Below are positions 35,046-45,914 of a DNA stretch of 64,000 nucleotides, piece after piece. Each line of letters starts with the position of its first letter. Positions within the stretch are counted from its first letter, which is position 1. Origin of the DNA: Cylicocyclus nassatus (Eukaryota > Nematoda > Chromadorea > Rhabditida > Strongylidae); contig CATQJL010000001.1 of the NCBI GenBank assembly GCA_958299035.1, positions 47,308,444 to 47,372,443 on the forward strand, written 5' to 3'. The notes under the pieces were generated by a model. That model ran no database searches and was not told where the DNA came from. It saw only the letters and a program-made list of their open reading frames with translations. Made by a program: the position numbers and the translations under genes.

Positions 35046-37460
35046 TTAATTCGGCCTCCAAAACCTCGTTCCATCTTTCATTATTTAGTGTAGTGGTATC
35101 CCAAAAAGGCTTAGGATTCTGCATGAGTTATGACTAAGCACATCTTAATCCTCTAGGTCCATCATCCCGCTAAACATAGCTGCAAAATGAGATGAGAACA
35201 ATCGACTACTGGCTCAAGAGGATTTTGTCGATTTGAACAGATTCTGTTCTGTCACTAAAGAAGTTTGGCGAATTTCTTGGCGGGGTTAAGTAAAAATTTT
35301 TTCTTTACTTGTACTGACCCATTCAGATCACCAATATCCACTGCTCAATTGACAGAGAATCCATATGTAACGAAGTGCAATTTATTAATCTCAATCATAG
35401 ACAAGAATATCGATAGGTTCTGAAGTTTCTTCCTAAGGGTCCAATAAAAAAGCAAAAATTGATATTATGGGCAATTAGCATTTGAGAAACACACACTTTT
35501 CAAACGAAAAGTCCACATTCCGAATGAATCAATTTTGCCATTCTTACTTCAAATCTCGAATTTACATCGATCAACTCCGAATGAACTACGTGCAGAATAG
35601 TTATGACTCAAAGTCATCACATGAGTAAAAATCCGCTTCGATGGAGATTTCTTTGTTCTTATTGGTTGAAACTTCAACATGAAGTTTCATGAGAAAGCTT
35701 TGTTTACACTCACATCTCCCACCACATAAAAACTGTGAACAAGCTTTTGGAAATGAGATTTCGATGGAGCAGCAGTGGACTAGATAATTAAGAAGCTTCA
35801 GATGGCTCGCATCTTACTCGAGGATCCTCTATAGGAGAAAACATGGAGGTTCCAGAATTTCACACCGTCAGCGGAATATGTGGGAAAATTCCAACGGTCT
35901 CCAGTACATTGCAAAACTTTTAAAACATTAGTCTCTATGACACATTCAGGGTGCCGTCAATGAATAAAGACCTGAAACATTTTAAGGTATATTTCATCGC
36001 AACTTCATCCTCAGAGATTCTACATACATGCTTTGTCATAAGAAATATTATAAGATAATGTTATTTCTTTAACTTCTTTTTTAGCGCAATGATTTTATAC
36101 CAATTCCTAGAGCAATGAACATGAATATCAGCGTATTTCACTGTTTCCTTTCACAACCATGCTTGTAAGAGTTTGAAAGCGTATTTCTATCGGTACTTTT
36201 CCTTTGAGTCCCGTAAGGTCAGTGGCACAGCTTTAGCACAAAAATAGGCATGAATGATGGCTAACGAGTGTAATCATTGGTCAAGCTTCATTGGAGACAA
36301 TATACCGCTAATTACCATGAAGCAGAACCTGCGATGATTGGGATCCGCCAACGAATGAGTTAAAATCGTGGGGGGGGGGGGGGGAAGGGGGTGCGAGGGG
36401 GGAAGTTCAGGACTAAGTGCCACTAACTTTTCTAAAAGATGTCAAGATATCCTCAAGGATTCAACCGCAGTCTCGCCACGCTCATTTAATGAATTTGAAG
36501 CATCTTCTAGAATGATGCCAGCTACATACAGTGTTGTAAAAAAAAACAAAAAGAAAATTTAGAATTCTAAGCAAAAAGCTAATTTTTTGGCATTCCTCTC
36601 TAAGGATCCTAACAAGGATAAGTCGAGAACAGCCCAGTTTCAAAATAAGAAATTAAACTTCGTGTAAGTTAGTTTTCAATGATATTGGACAACAAAGAGT
36701 ATTCAGTTGAACACTGAAGGAATCAGGCACTGCAATACCACTCTCAGTGTGCAAAATTTTCGGGAATTCCACGGAATTTCCGGAAATTTCGCACATTCTG
36801 AGAGTGGTATTGTATTTTTGCCACAACATTTCGTTATACATCATTTTTTTAATGAGTCATGGACGGACGTGTCATATGGCACTATAAATCAAAATGTAGA
36901 CCTTCTAGAATAGTATTGGCACTGGCTAGTTACACTCTGCGGATAAAAAGCGGAAGGCCTTTGAGAAGGCTAAGATTCTTAAGAAAAATTTGGGAAGGGC
37001 ACTACACTTGCTGACCATATCTCATAATCGCGAAGACAGTTCCATTATTCGGTTGAAATATATGTAAATACGGGGGGGGGGGACTGCAGAGGTCATGGTC
37101 TGGAGTTCTGGAGTTGCTGCAAGATAACAGATGTGGATGATTATTCCGCTAAAAAATACTTTGAAGTCATAAACACGATTTTTCCTGAAACCTTGCTCAG
37201 CATTATTTGGTAACGATTTAGATCACAACTCCACTTGCTTATTTGCGGTAGCGCCATATTCTGAGTTACGCGGGTTCACGGTAGATTGGTCAAAAATTCA
37301 GATACACGAACACTTGCTGTTATCTTCTGGTAACGATCTATTGACCTAGTCGATAGAATTTGCGGGAAACTACCATGCTGTCCAGGCATTGTTCTTTCTG
37401 TTTTGTTATACTGCTTCTTCTCTTACACATTTGACTCTCTACTGGATGCAGAAAGTTCTA
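35046..37460. other. Intergenic with poly-G tracts and one hairpin
   Basis: No gene recognised. It contains G15 at 36370-36384, G10 at 37073-37082 and the hairpin listed separately. Two AGATAA/TTATCT motifs lie upstream of peptide gene 2 (about 37122 and 37320), but such motifs are common in AT-rich DNA. Confidence 0.45.
36730..36814. repeat. 85-bp foldback hairpin
   Basis: The left arm CAATACCACTCTCAG..GTGC.AAAATTT(T)CGGGAATTCC pairs with a right arm that ends CTGAGAGTGGTATTG; mismatches are mainly in the middle. The size and structure fit a miniature transposon or a small-RNA hairpin. Confidence 0.65.
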
Positions 37461-37493
37461 TCAGTTCAATTACAGAGTCTGACACTGACGAAT

Positions 37494-38733
37494 ATGGTGG
37501 ACCTTCGAACTGTCGTCCTTCTCTTAACGGTGATTGCGTACGTCACAGGCTCCATATTTGGGTTCGCCTACGATTTCCGTGAGTATGGTCAAAGATAATT
37601 CATAGGTACCCAATTAAGAAGAATCAATGACGCATGGTCCAAGTAAAAGCACTTCTTGAAAAGCGACGTTTATTACGCAAGTTCAGTCTGCCTTTAGGTT
37701 GAAAAGCTGTTCGAATTGCCGAATTTTTTCCTGGAAACGGGTCAAGTCTGGGGATGTTGGCGAAGTCTTGTTATAATTAGGCACCTGAGGAACCTGCATC
37801 AATTTAATCAAAGGAAACCTTATAACTGCTGCTTAATGGTGGTTAACTTGTTTCTACGCCAGGGGTACTACGCCTCCTCCCCCGGAAATGGGTCGCGAAA
37901 TTTTTATAAGTTACTTGCATGGATCATAAAATTGCGCAAGTGACTCCTTTGTACTTGTAAATAATTAAAATAATTTTTGCAATTTGTTGGAAAAATGAAA
38001 TAAGCCTTGCGAAAAATTTTACGGAAGCACGTCCATTTTTCATAAAATTTTTGGGTCACGTGCCCAAATAAACTGATTGGAATCCCAAAATTTTTTTTTC
38101 GGAATTCTGACTAACGCACCTTCATGCAAGAGAAAATTTCGTCGCGTTCCTTCCTTCCCCCCACCCTCCCTCCGAACGGAAATCCTAGAAGAACCACCAG
38201 TGGCATTCAAGAAAAGCCCCAAAAGTATAGGGATACCGTAAAGCAGAGTCTCTTTGATTTTTGGGCAAATCAACTCGTGGAATCTAGTCGTAAGAACGTA
38301 ATACTTTCAATATATCATCCCTTACTTGTGCACTGTTACTAAGAACTTTCAAAGGCAGAAATTTCAAAAGCCGTGCGTCTCTACTTTCTCCGTGAAATGC
38401 TTGTAATATACTGATATATAGCCTATGGACGCATAAGCAAATGCTCACAACCAGTTAACTAGTCTAAATCGAATTATTTTTCAGTGATTCCATTTGGTCT
38501 TTTCGATAGCTTAGCTGGAAGGCGCCCTCATCGATACGGGCGATATGGGAGACGCAATGTTTACTTTCCCGGAAGGCATCCTCCTTACGGACGACGTATG
38601 CTTCGCATACCCAAAAATCATTGTACAATAGCGCTTTTTTATAAGTTTCATTTTTTAAGGAACACGACCATTCCATCGAAGGCCTCACGGCTACTTTCAT
38701 CACCGTCCTCCCCCATACTGGAAAAGCGTTTGA
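37494..38733 (+). CDS. Small secreted peptide 2 (89 aa), Arg/His/Tyr/Pro-rich with GRR sites
   Basis: Three exons: 37494-37578, 38485-38595 and 38660-38733. Intron 1 (906 nt, GTGAGT..TTTTTCAG) breaks codon 29 in phase 1. Intron 2 (64 nt, GTATGC..TTTTTTAAG) removes a short stretch. It is supported because the downstream exon keeps the same unusual composition (RPFHRRPHGYFHHR) and then stops. A TTACAG acceptor ends 18 nt before the ATG. Residues 1-19 are a signal peptide (MVDLRTVVLLLTVIAYV). The mature part has LAGRR, PHRYGRYGRR and PPYGRR. Gly-Arg-Arg is the classic signal for dibasic cleavage with C-terminal amidation, so this may be a neuropeptide-like precursor; the strong positive charge also fits an antimicrobial peptide. 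If intron 2 is retained, the frame instead runs to 38816 with ordinary composition. Confidence 0.62.
37855..38207. repeat. Dispersed repeat in intron 1 of secreted peptide 2
   Basis: The stretch shares CCGGAAATGGGTCGCGAAATTTTTATAAG-type sequence at one end and CTCCGAACGGAAATCCTAG..CCACCAGTGG at the other with 56790-57062. A partial relative with TTCCCCAAACGAAACC lies near 55640-55680. It is non-coding. Confidence 0.65.
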
Positions 38734-41400
38734 AACATGTGATCGCAAAACGATTTATTCGCATTCAATTGCCAGAAGTCTCTCAGTGCGTAACTCTATA
38801 TTTTATGTACCGGTGATCTCCGATCTCTAAAAAATTCGTGTATTTATGGATATGTACATATATATTGGTGCATATGTTCTCTTGATGAACATGATAAAGA
38901 TATCAAAAGCGAAAGTTATGGATGTTTTCATGTCAACAACATAGTGGTGATCATCTAAGAAGATGCGCGGAGCAGCACAGGAACATTGATTTTATGAATT
39001 CTCAGCAAAAGATTTAGAGTATGATGTGATTGCAAGGCGAGTGCGTTTGTTCACTTGCGATATTATAGTCTACTACACCTAAAAAACTTCACAATGGAGT
39101 TATAGAAGTTTATTTTGCCCATCAGTCGTCAAGTTTCTTTGCTATATTGCGCAAATATTTCTGGATACTTGGTATTAGATGCAGGTCTCCAAGGAAAAAA
39201 GTGCATGACATGTCATCATTTAAGCTTCCTCAAACAAATTATGTCTAGTCAACAACAGAAAAGAGTTAGAAGAAGGGAAAACCTTCTTCCATAACCATGT
39301 CCTGAAAAGGTGCAATTGCACACATTAGGAGGAGAATTTACGTAGAGTAAATGGGCCTGCTCCCGTAGAATAATCTCATTAGCTGTAAAGATATTTCTGT
39401 CTTATACCTCATTTCATTGAAGTGCCACATTAGGGTAGTAAAGTTCTCACTATTTAAAATTTGCAATATGATGGTTTGAGAATTTTTGAGGGTTAAGGCT
39501 CGAATGCCAAACACTAGCCTGCGTGTCGAAGGTCAAATCTTGCCTCGTCGAAAAAAAATGATTTCGACTTCCTTGCGAGTGACAGGTCTTGCTTAGTTGC
39601 CAACTTCTTGGCATGTTTTTATTTTCACTGTGGGTACACAGAAGAACTCCTAGCAACACTTTGCCAATCTGGGTTACTTTACCCAGTATTTGCGAACTAC
39701 AGATTGCTTATGAGATGTCCTTTGTATTTGGTTATGACACAAGTATCTCACCAAAACCTACCAAAATTCTGTAATCTTCTCCAGGCTCAATGAATCTGTT
39801 TTAATTAATATAATAAAAAACATTGCTCTTTCTAAATGTTCTTGAAGCGAATAATAATTGTCATATCGCGGCAACAGAACGTGTTCAATGCAAAAACTCA
39901 AAATGCGTTTTTCCAGCTTTCGACTTTCAAAAATTCTAGAAATTCCAGGGACTTCAAAACATACTTTTTATTTGAGTTTTATCTACGCTTTTCAACCAAG
40001 ATGGTGCTGGTAAGCAGTCTCTATAATAGGTTGTAATTTTCGAATTCTTAGTTTCGAGTATCGATATGGATCGATATAGATTCTCTAATGTACACGATAA
40101 AATACGGCATAAATCACATACAAAAATATATTATGCAGATTTAAACGCTGCCGTGAGCATTTTCAAATAAATTTTGATTTTTTGGTGCAAGACGTATGTT
40201 CTAATCTAATGTACGGAAAACTACATCACTGTGTAGTATATTTTATGACTTACTAGAAAATGTTTGCTGCACCAATAACCCAACTGCTATTGCGATGATC
40301 AGAAATTACCAAAGAATCTCTCTGAAAATTAGTAGGAAAAAGTAGCCCTTTCATGTGATCCCTTAACATGAAGAGGGAGGTGCACGAATTCATGCGTTTA
40401 CATATTCCAGAGCGTGCTTTTAGATATACGCTCGATTCAGCTCTTTGCAAATACTACAACTTCTGTGAAGCTCTAGTTTCGAAAGCTCATTATCAAGTAC
40501 TCGGAACAGACATGCTCAAGACGATTAATCGGGAATATCGGAACAAACTCATTAGTTGGTCGATATACACAAGTTCAAATAAGTTGAGAATCTCATTGCA
40601 TTAGCAGGCACTAAGAGCAACAAATGCTGAGAATTTCTCGGCTGTATGATCTGTCTAATTTTAAAAAGCAAAAGGCCGAATCCGGTATGACCAGACCAAA
40701 AGATACATCGAGCGATTGTTATAAAAATCTACGCTAATCTCATCCGCTCTACATAGCGAAATCTAAGGTCAATGATGCTTCAATGGGTGCATATGGGAAA
40801 GCTAAACTGGAACTAAGGCCGTAGCTAAGAACTTATGGTAAGAAGCTCAAAAGCAAATGAAGTAATTAGATTCATCCCACTAAAGGAAGGTGAAACTAGT
40901 TAACAAGGGCTTCAACTGATCTCAAGTGACGGATATAAAATGCCAGCGGAAGCGAACTGGGTATGACGCCTGAGGCATTCAAATCATTTCCTTTTCTGCA
41001 GCTGTTCGGAGTTTATTTTCCATTTTCCAAAGAACAGTACTGCTGCGTAACAGCTCTTAGTCAAACAGGTAGATCGCTGCAAATCACCATTATTTTTCTA
41101 CCTGATTTCTACTGTTTAAAAAACATAGTTCTTCTCTGTGATTAAAATCGAGATTTCCTGAGGAAAGCTTTCCACAACTTACTTGTACTGAAGGATACAT
41201 CGTCTAAACCTTCTGACAAAATTCGTTTCTGAGTTTCAGCATAGAACCGTTATTCAAATAATGTTGTTAATAATATGGCTGAAACAGTCAAAATGAATAT
41301 GCCTTGAAAATATCAAAATTCATGTTGAGGCGATCATAGGACAGCATAATTAGTTTCCTAGTGAAAGTAAACCAGAAGTGATTAGCTGATAATCTTCAGG
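38734..41400. other. Intergenic, no gene seen
   Basis: AT-rich DNA with short open frames only (60-78 codons), none with a signal peptide, domain or paired splice sites. A TGATAA motif sits at 41387-41392, just before the SL acceptor of the next gene. Confidence 0.4.
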
Positions 41401-41403
41401 AAA

Positions 41404-42218
41404 ATGAAGACAGTGGTCCTGGTCTTTCTCTTCGTTATCGTTGTCAGCATTTCCGCACAACTTTGGGGTAAGAGTTGAAGTCATAACTTACTGTAATTGA
41501 ATAAGAAATCCTCCTTGAACCCTGACTTACAAGGGAATGGTCAGAAGTCGAAGTGGCCAATCCATACAAGCTGTATACCGTTCGATGCAGCATAAAATGC
41601 TAATTTCAAATCTGTCTTCCATAATTGCAGAGCGCTTTTGTAGGGGAAGTTATGAGCAGCTTTATTGCGAAAAAACCATGTACAAAAATTGCGAAATTGG
41701 CACATTATTGCTGTTTCAGCTCACCTCTAGGTACGGGTTATATGAACTGGCCTAGTTGCACGTTTTAGTCCAACACTTAGTCGAGAATGGCTTTGTACGG
41801 CCAAGTTTGCACTTTACACGCACAATTTCTTAGCAAAATAATGGTCTTCAACGGCTTATAATTTCGTCCACAAAAGCGCTCTGCAGATGAGGAAGACAGA
41901 TTTAGAATCAGCGTTTTATGCCGCATCTAATGGTATGCAGCCTGTATGGATTAGCAACTTCGACTTTCGACCATTCCCTTGTTAGAAAAAGCTGAGACAT
42001 TGTCATTTGTTGATTATTTAGGATTCCCCGGAAATATTCATTACCATCATCACCACCACGCTCAAAATCCACAATATCTTCAGCAGCTCCAAAACAACTT
42101 CGGGCTATTGGACAATCTCCTCTTGCCGCTTATGCACATTTGGTACGTTGCAATAGCTTTTTTATTGGGGCACAGTACAGCCAGTAGTACAAGTATACTT
42201 TCAGAGAATATGGAGTAG
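41404..42218 (+). CDS. Small secreted peptide 3 (86 aa), His-run
   Basis: Two exons: 41404-41467 and 42022-42218. The 554-nt intron (donor GTAAGA, acceptor GATTATTTAG) breaks codon 22 in phase 1. A TCTTCAG acceptor ends 4 nt before the ATG. Residues 1-18 form the signal peptide (MKTVVLVFLFVIVVSISA), followed by QLWGFPGNIHYHHHHHAQN, a Gln/Asn-rich part (PQYLQQLQNNFG), then a hydrophobic stretch (LLLPLMHIWYVAIAFLLG) and a Ser-rich tail. AATAAA at 42284-42289 lies 66 nt past the stop, supporting this end. A His run could bind metal ions. The hydrophobic stretch might be a membrane helix, or a sign that a further splice (possible donor GTACGT after HIW) is missed. The role is unknown. Confidence 0.55.
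41526..41988. mobile_element. MITE filling the intron of secreted peptide 3
   Basis: The inverted arms are about 125 bp. They share AAGGGAATGGTC..AAGTCGAAGT, TCCATACA(A/G)GCTG(T/C)ATACC, GCATAAAA(T/C)GCT and TCTGTCTTCC..TGCAGAGCGCTTTTGT. The element takes up about 460 of the 554 intron bases. Diverged relatives are at about 24.62-25.02 kb and, in part, 47.88-47.94 kb. Confidence 0.8.
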
Positions 42219-42283
42219 CAGTGTGACGGTGCAGTAAGACTCTAAATACATAGTTCCGAAGTGACCAGTTTTTGTTTTTCAAT

Positions 42284-42289
42284 AATAAA
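42284..42289 (+). terminator. Canonical poly(A) signal of secreted peptide 3
   Basis: AATAAA within CAATAATAAATCAG, 66 nt after the TAG stop; this distance is usual for nematode 3' UTRs. Confidence 0.5.
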
Positions 42290-44799
42290 TCAGTTACAAG
42301 ATCTCTGGAGAAATGCGGATTATGAGTGTAATTGACGCATATAAAGCAGTCTTAGGAATTTCGAGCATTGCACATGGAAAAGAGAGGTAAAAGTTCTCAT
42401 CTAAGACATAAAAATGAGCTTTTCTTTTCTCATTTTAGCATTGTGTACGTTCTTAGTCTTTTAGAAAATGATGACGAAATCTTGAGCACAAAATCTTGAA
42501 AATCCTAATCAAAAGCTGCTGAGCCAAGGAGCACTTTGATTCTTGGAAGACTAGCATTTTGAAAATATTCTATACACCATGACATCTCGTCCAGTCCTAC
42601 GAGACCAAATATTTACTGCAGAGAGCGTGTCATTACTTTCAATTCTGAGCATACAGTCAGGTAGAGGCTCCTAGATTTACTACGATGGGAGTGTCAAAAT
42701 TTTAGTTGCTCCAATGTGCGAAAGTTTCCGACCTTTGACTTGACATCGTGAAGTAAATTCTACGGATAAAATTGGTATTAACACATGGATAGAAGCTAAT
42801 GGTTGCAAATGTGCCAGCTCTATATGTGCTGTTACTTTACTGCATCGTGCCGTTGCTGCTTCAATCGACTATGGCGATTTCGGCCGTGTTATAAGTATTC
42901 AGAAATCTATTGGGCACTATGCAACTGCAACTTTGGAAACTTCCTATTTGGAAGAACATTTTCCTGCTTGAAACAGAGCTTCCTTTTGCGCTCATAACTT
43001 TTTAGAGAAAGATAAGAAGATGTAGCAGCATGGCTATGCTGCACGCTGAAATGTAACAATCATAACAAATTGCGGATTACATTCGCCAGATGCTCAAAAT
43101 TTATCAAGCAAGCACAATCTTGAATAGCAGCCGTAAGCAGGATGTGCTAAAAATTCCTATACTGCTTCTAACTTTCTCGTGAAAGTGCAGATAAAACCGC
43201 AAAGTGCACTGTCTTAAATAAACTGTTTCCTGCCTTGTTGCTAGCCACACAAAAATCGCAATGTGCAAGTAGAATCGTATTTAAAATCAATTTGATAACT
43301 TCGATAAAGAAAAGTAATGTAGTCAAGCACACCTGGTAATTCTGTAAGCTAAAAGCGCCAACAATACGTATTTGTTTAGAGACATAAGGAGGGTTTTCGT
43401 TTGATAAAGATTGCCAAGCAGAAAGTCTATCAGAAGGATCGTCTGTATCGTCTATACACCAGTAAGCCTTTTCCCGCATCCGTATTAGATCTGTAAAGGA
43501 CACCTTTTCTGAAAATCTCCCGAAACCAAACGACTGAAAATTTCGGTGTTGAGCGGAAGAGTGCAAGCTTTACGTCTTCTTTTTCCAACAACTTTCAGTC
43601 TGAGATATTTACCCTTAGAGTAATGGTAGATTGACGAGGTGAGGCAAAATTTTTTGGATTTGCACACACGTTCAGAAGAGTGAAGCTATTTTTGAGTGGT
43701 GACTGTCATCAAAAAAATATCCACGGTTTTTAAAAGCAAAGTTAAAGACGCGATAGGAAGATTTGCTCCCGGCCGCAAAGATGTTTAAATTGGTACCTCT
43801 TCCTTGGACGCTTCGGATGACATCTTCTATCTAAATTAGCGATACGAGTGCACGTGGAGAAGGAAGCAGTGGCTCACGCTTACAATTATGAATGGAGTCA
43901 TTCAGGCTCTTCAGTCGGAGAGAATTTATCGCAGCCTCCCTACAGCAAAGACAAAGCAGCTGCGGATGTAGGTTTGAAATAGTCGAAAGCTAATCAGGGC
44001 TCCGGAAACTTTTACAGGCATCAAGAACATGGTTTGCAGAATTAGGAAAATACGGTGTTGGACAAGAAAATATGCTTACGATGAAACTTTTTGAACGTCC
44101 AAGAAAGATTGGACACTGCACTCAGGTGCTCGGCCGTTGCGAGATTTATCGTAGTATAGTGAAGTAGGCACATCATTTGTCAGAGTTGATTGTGCCAGGG
44201 CGTGCCAGTGTCGTGCCAGTGTCTTAAGGAACCGCAATAACTCAACGTGGCGCGGCGTTAGCGGCGTTGGCACGACCATGGGACGGTGCAGGCAAAGCAA
44301 AGACACAAAGCAACTTTGTCTGCTCGAGGGTACATTCTAACATTTCCTGTTTCCAGATGGTATCGGATGAAACGAAGCGTATTGGATGTGCAGTGGAAAT
44401 TCGTCCCGAATGGAAATTTGTAGCCTGCAACTATAAAAACAAGTGTAGGTCAATTTACACCGTGCATGGTCAAGACAAATATAGAAACAATTCTAGATGA
44501 GACATAATCACTGCCAAAATTTACGAAAAAGAAAACCATGCTCAAAGTGTCCTCTAGGAGATGGATGCGCCAGTGTGAAGGAATTTGTCTTAGCGGATGA
44601 GCTGAAGTTTTTTAATGGTAAAAAACTCTGCAGATGTGATATGCGCTGAAAGCTCTGCAAGCTGATCAAGGCCATATTCGCTCCAGTAAATTGTTGTATA
44701 CATAAATCATTCAATAAAGCTCCCATGAGACTTTGTTTCCAACAATCCAGATCTTCAGTAACTCCTATAATCAGCTCAGACGCAGCGCTACAAGTTTTA
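42290..44799. other. Intergenic, no supported gene
   Basis: At 42414-42464 the frame MSFSFLILALCTFLVF stops directly after a signal-like segment and has no usable donor; it might be a dead relative of the peptide genes. A 132-codon minus-strand frame (43168-43566) contains REKAYWCIDDTDDPSDRLSAW and a hydrophobic stretch. I recognise no family and see no supporting splice sites. The rest is featureless. Confidence 0.35.
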
Positions 44800-45504
44800 T
44801 AGGTTGGTGCAAAAGTTCTTTCGCAACAAATTCAAAAATCCATAACTTGTTGAATTCTCAACGAATCTGCAAGATCTAAATTTTTATAAGAGAAGAACTC
44901 ATGCTCTTTGCAACCGTACTTGAACTGTTCGTTAATGTATACAAACAAAGGAGATAGAAGCTCAAAACCAAAATCACTCAAAATTTGAATTTTTCGTGAG
45001 GGTTATAAAAAATCGGTGACTTGCAACAAAAATCGGAGCAGTCAGTATTGTAGGCTCTTTCACGAGCTCTTTCCAACAGTGCAAAGTTTGCACCGATTGA
45101 GCGTCTCTGTGAAAAGTTATGAATTCCCTGAAAAATGCCAAAATAAATCAAATTCGCCCTTTTGTATTGCTTGCTCGAAAATCATAACTTTTCATAGGGA
45201 CGCTCAATCGGCGCAGACTTTGCACTGTTGGAAAGAGCTTGTGAAAGAGCCTACAATACTGACTGCTCCGATTTTTGTTGCAAGTTTCCGATTTTTTATA
45301 ACCCTACACGAAAATTCTTTTCAAAAGATTTTGGTTTTGAGCTTCTAGCTCCTTTATTTGTATACATTAACGAACAGTTCAAGTACGGTTGCAAAGAGCA
45401 TGAGTTCCTCTCTTATAGAAAATTTAGACCTTGCAGATTCGTTTAGAATTTAACAAGTTATGAATTTTTGAATTTGTTGCGAAAGAACTTTTGCACCAAC
45501 CTAA
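44800..45504. mobile_element. Mariner-type palindromic MITE, 705 bp
   Basis: The ends read TAGGTTGGTGCAAAAGTTCTTTCGCAAC and the inverted complement of TTAGGTTGGTGCAAAAGTTC, with TA outside each. TTAGGTTGGTGCAAAAGT is the classic animal mariner terminus. The arms are near-complete inverted copies for about 340 bp each, meeting near 45150 (shared inner phrase GCACCGATTGAGCGTC(T/C)CT). There is no transposase, so this is a foldback derivative. Confidence 0.88.
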
Positions 45505-45696
45505 TATAAAGCGTTTGTTTCGACAGCTACATTGTTTTTGTTGATGAACACGGATCACCGTGCGGTCTAATCCCGTACCATCCATCAAGATCCTCAGCTT
45601 AGTCTTCCAAAATTGGTTTTTAACACACATCTCGTTAGACTGCTCTATACGGAAATGAGAAGAATGTTTGCGTCCTAGCAGAATTCCTATGGCAAG

Positions 45697-45914
45697 GGAC
45701 ATACCTCACGCGATTTCAGTCACCACGCGATCTGGCAATTTGCCAGATGTTTTCAAATCCAATACTGGTAGACCCCAAATGCACAGCATGTATAACTTTC
45801 GTAGATTGATAAAATGAACCTCCTCCGTACATTCGGAAACCCCCTAGGATGAGTCATGAACATTTGGAGTATTGCCAAATGACTAAAACGACTGAAATCG
45901 CGTGAGGTATGTCC
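45697..45914. mobile_element. 218-bp MITE with perfect 25-bp termini
   Basis: GGACATACCTCACGCGATTTC(AGTC) is exactly repeated in inverse at the other end. The interior has ATTTGCCA(G/A)ATG..TTT partial symmetry. It is non-coding. Confidence 0.8.

Noticed and set aside
42414..42464. Fourth secreted-peptide gene
   Set aside because: The signal-like segment ends directly in a stop and no donor or partner exon was found.
43168..43566. 132-codon minus-strand frame as a gene
   Set aside because: No family recognised, no supporting start or splice signals; kept only as a remark on the intergenic stretch.
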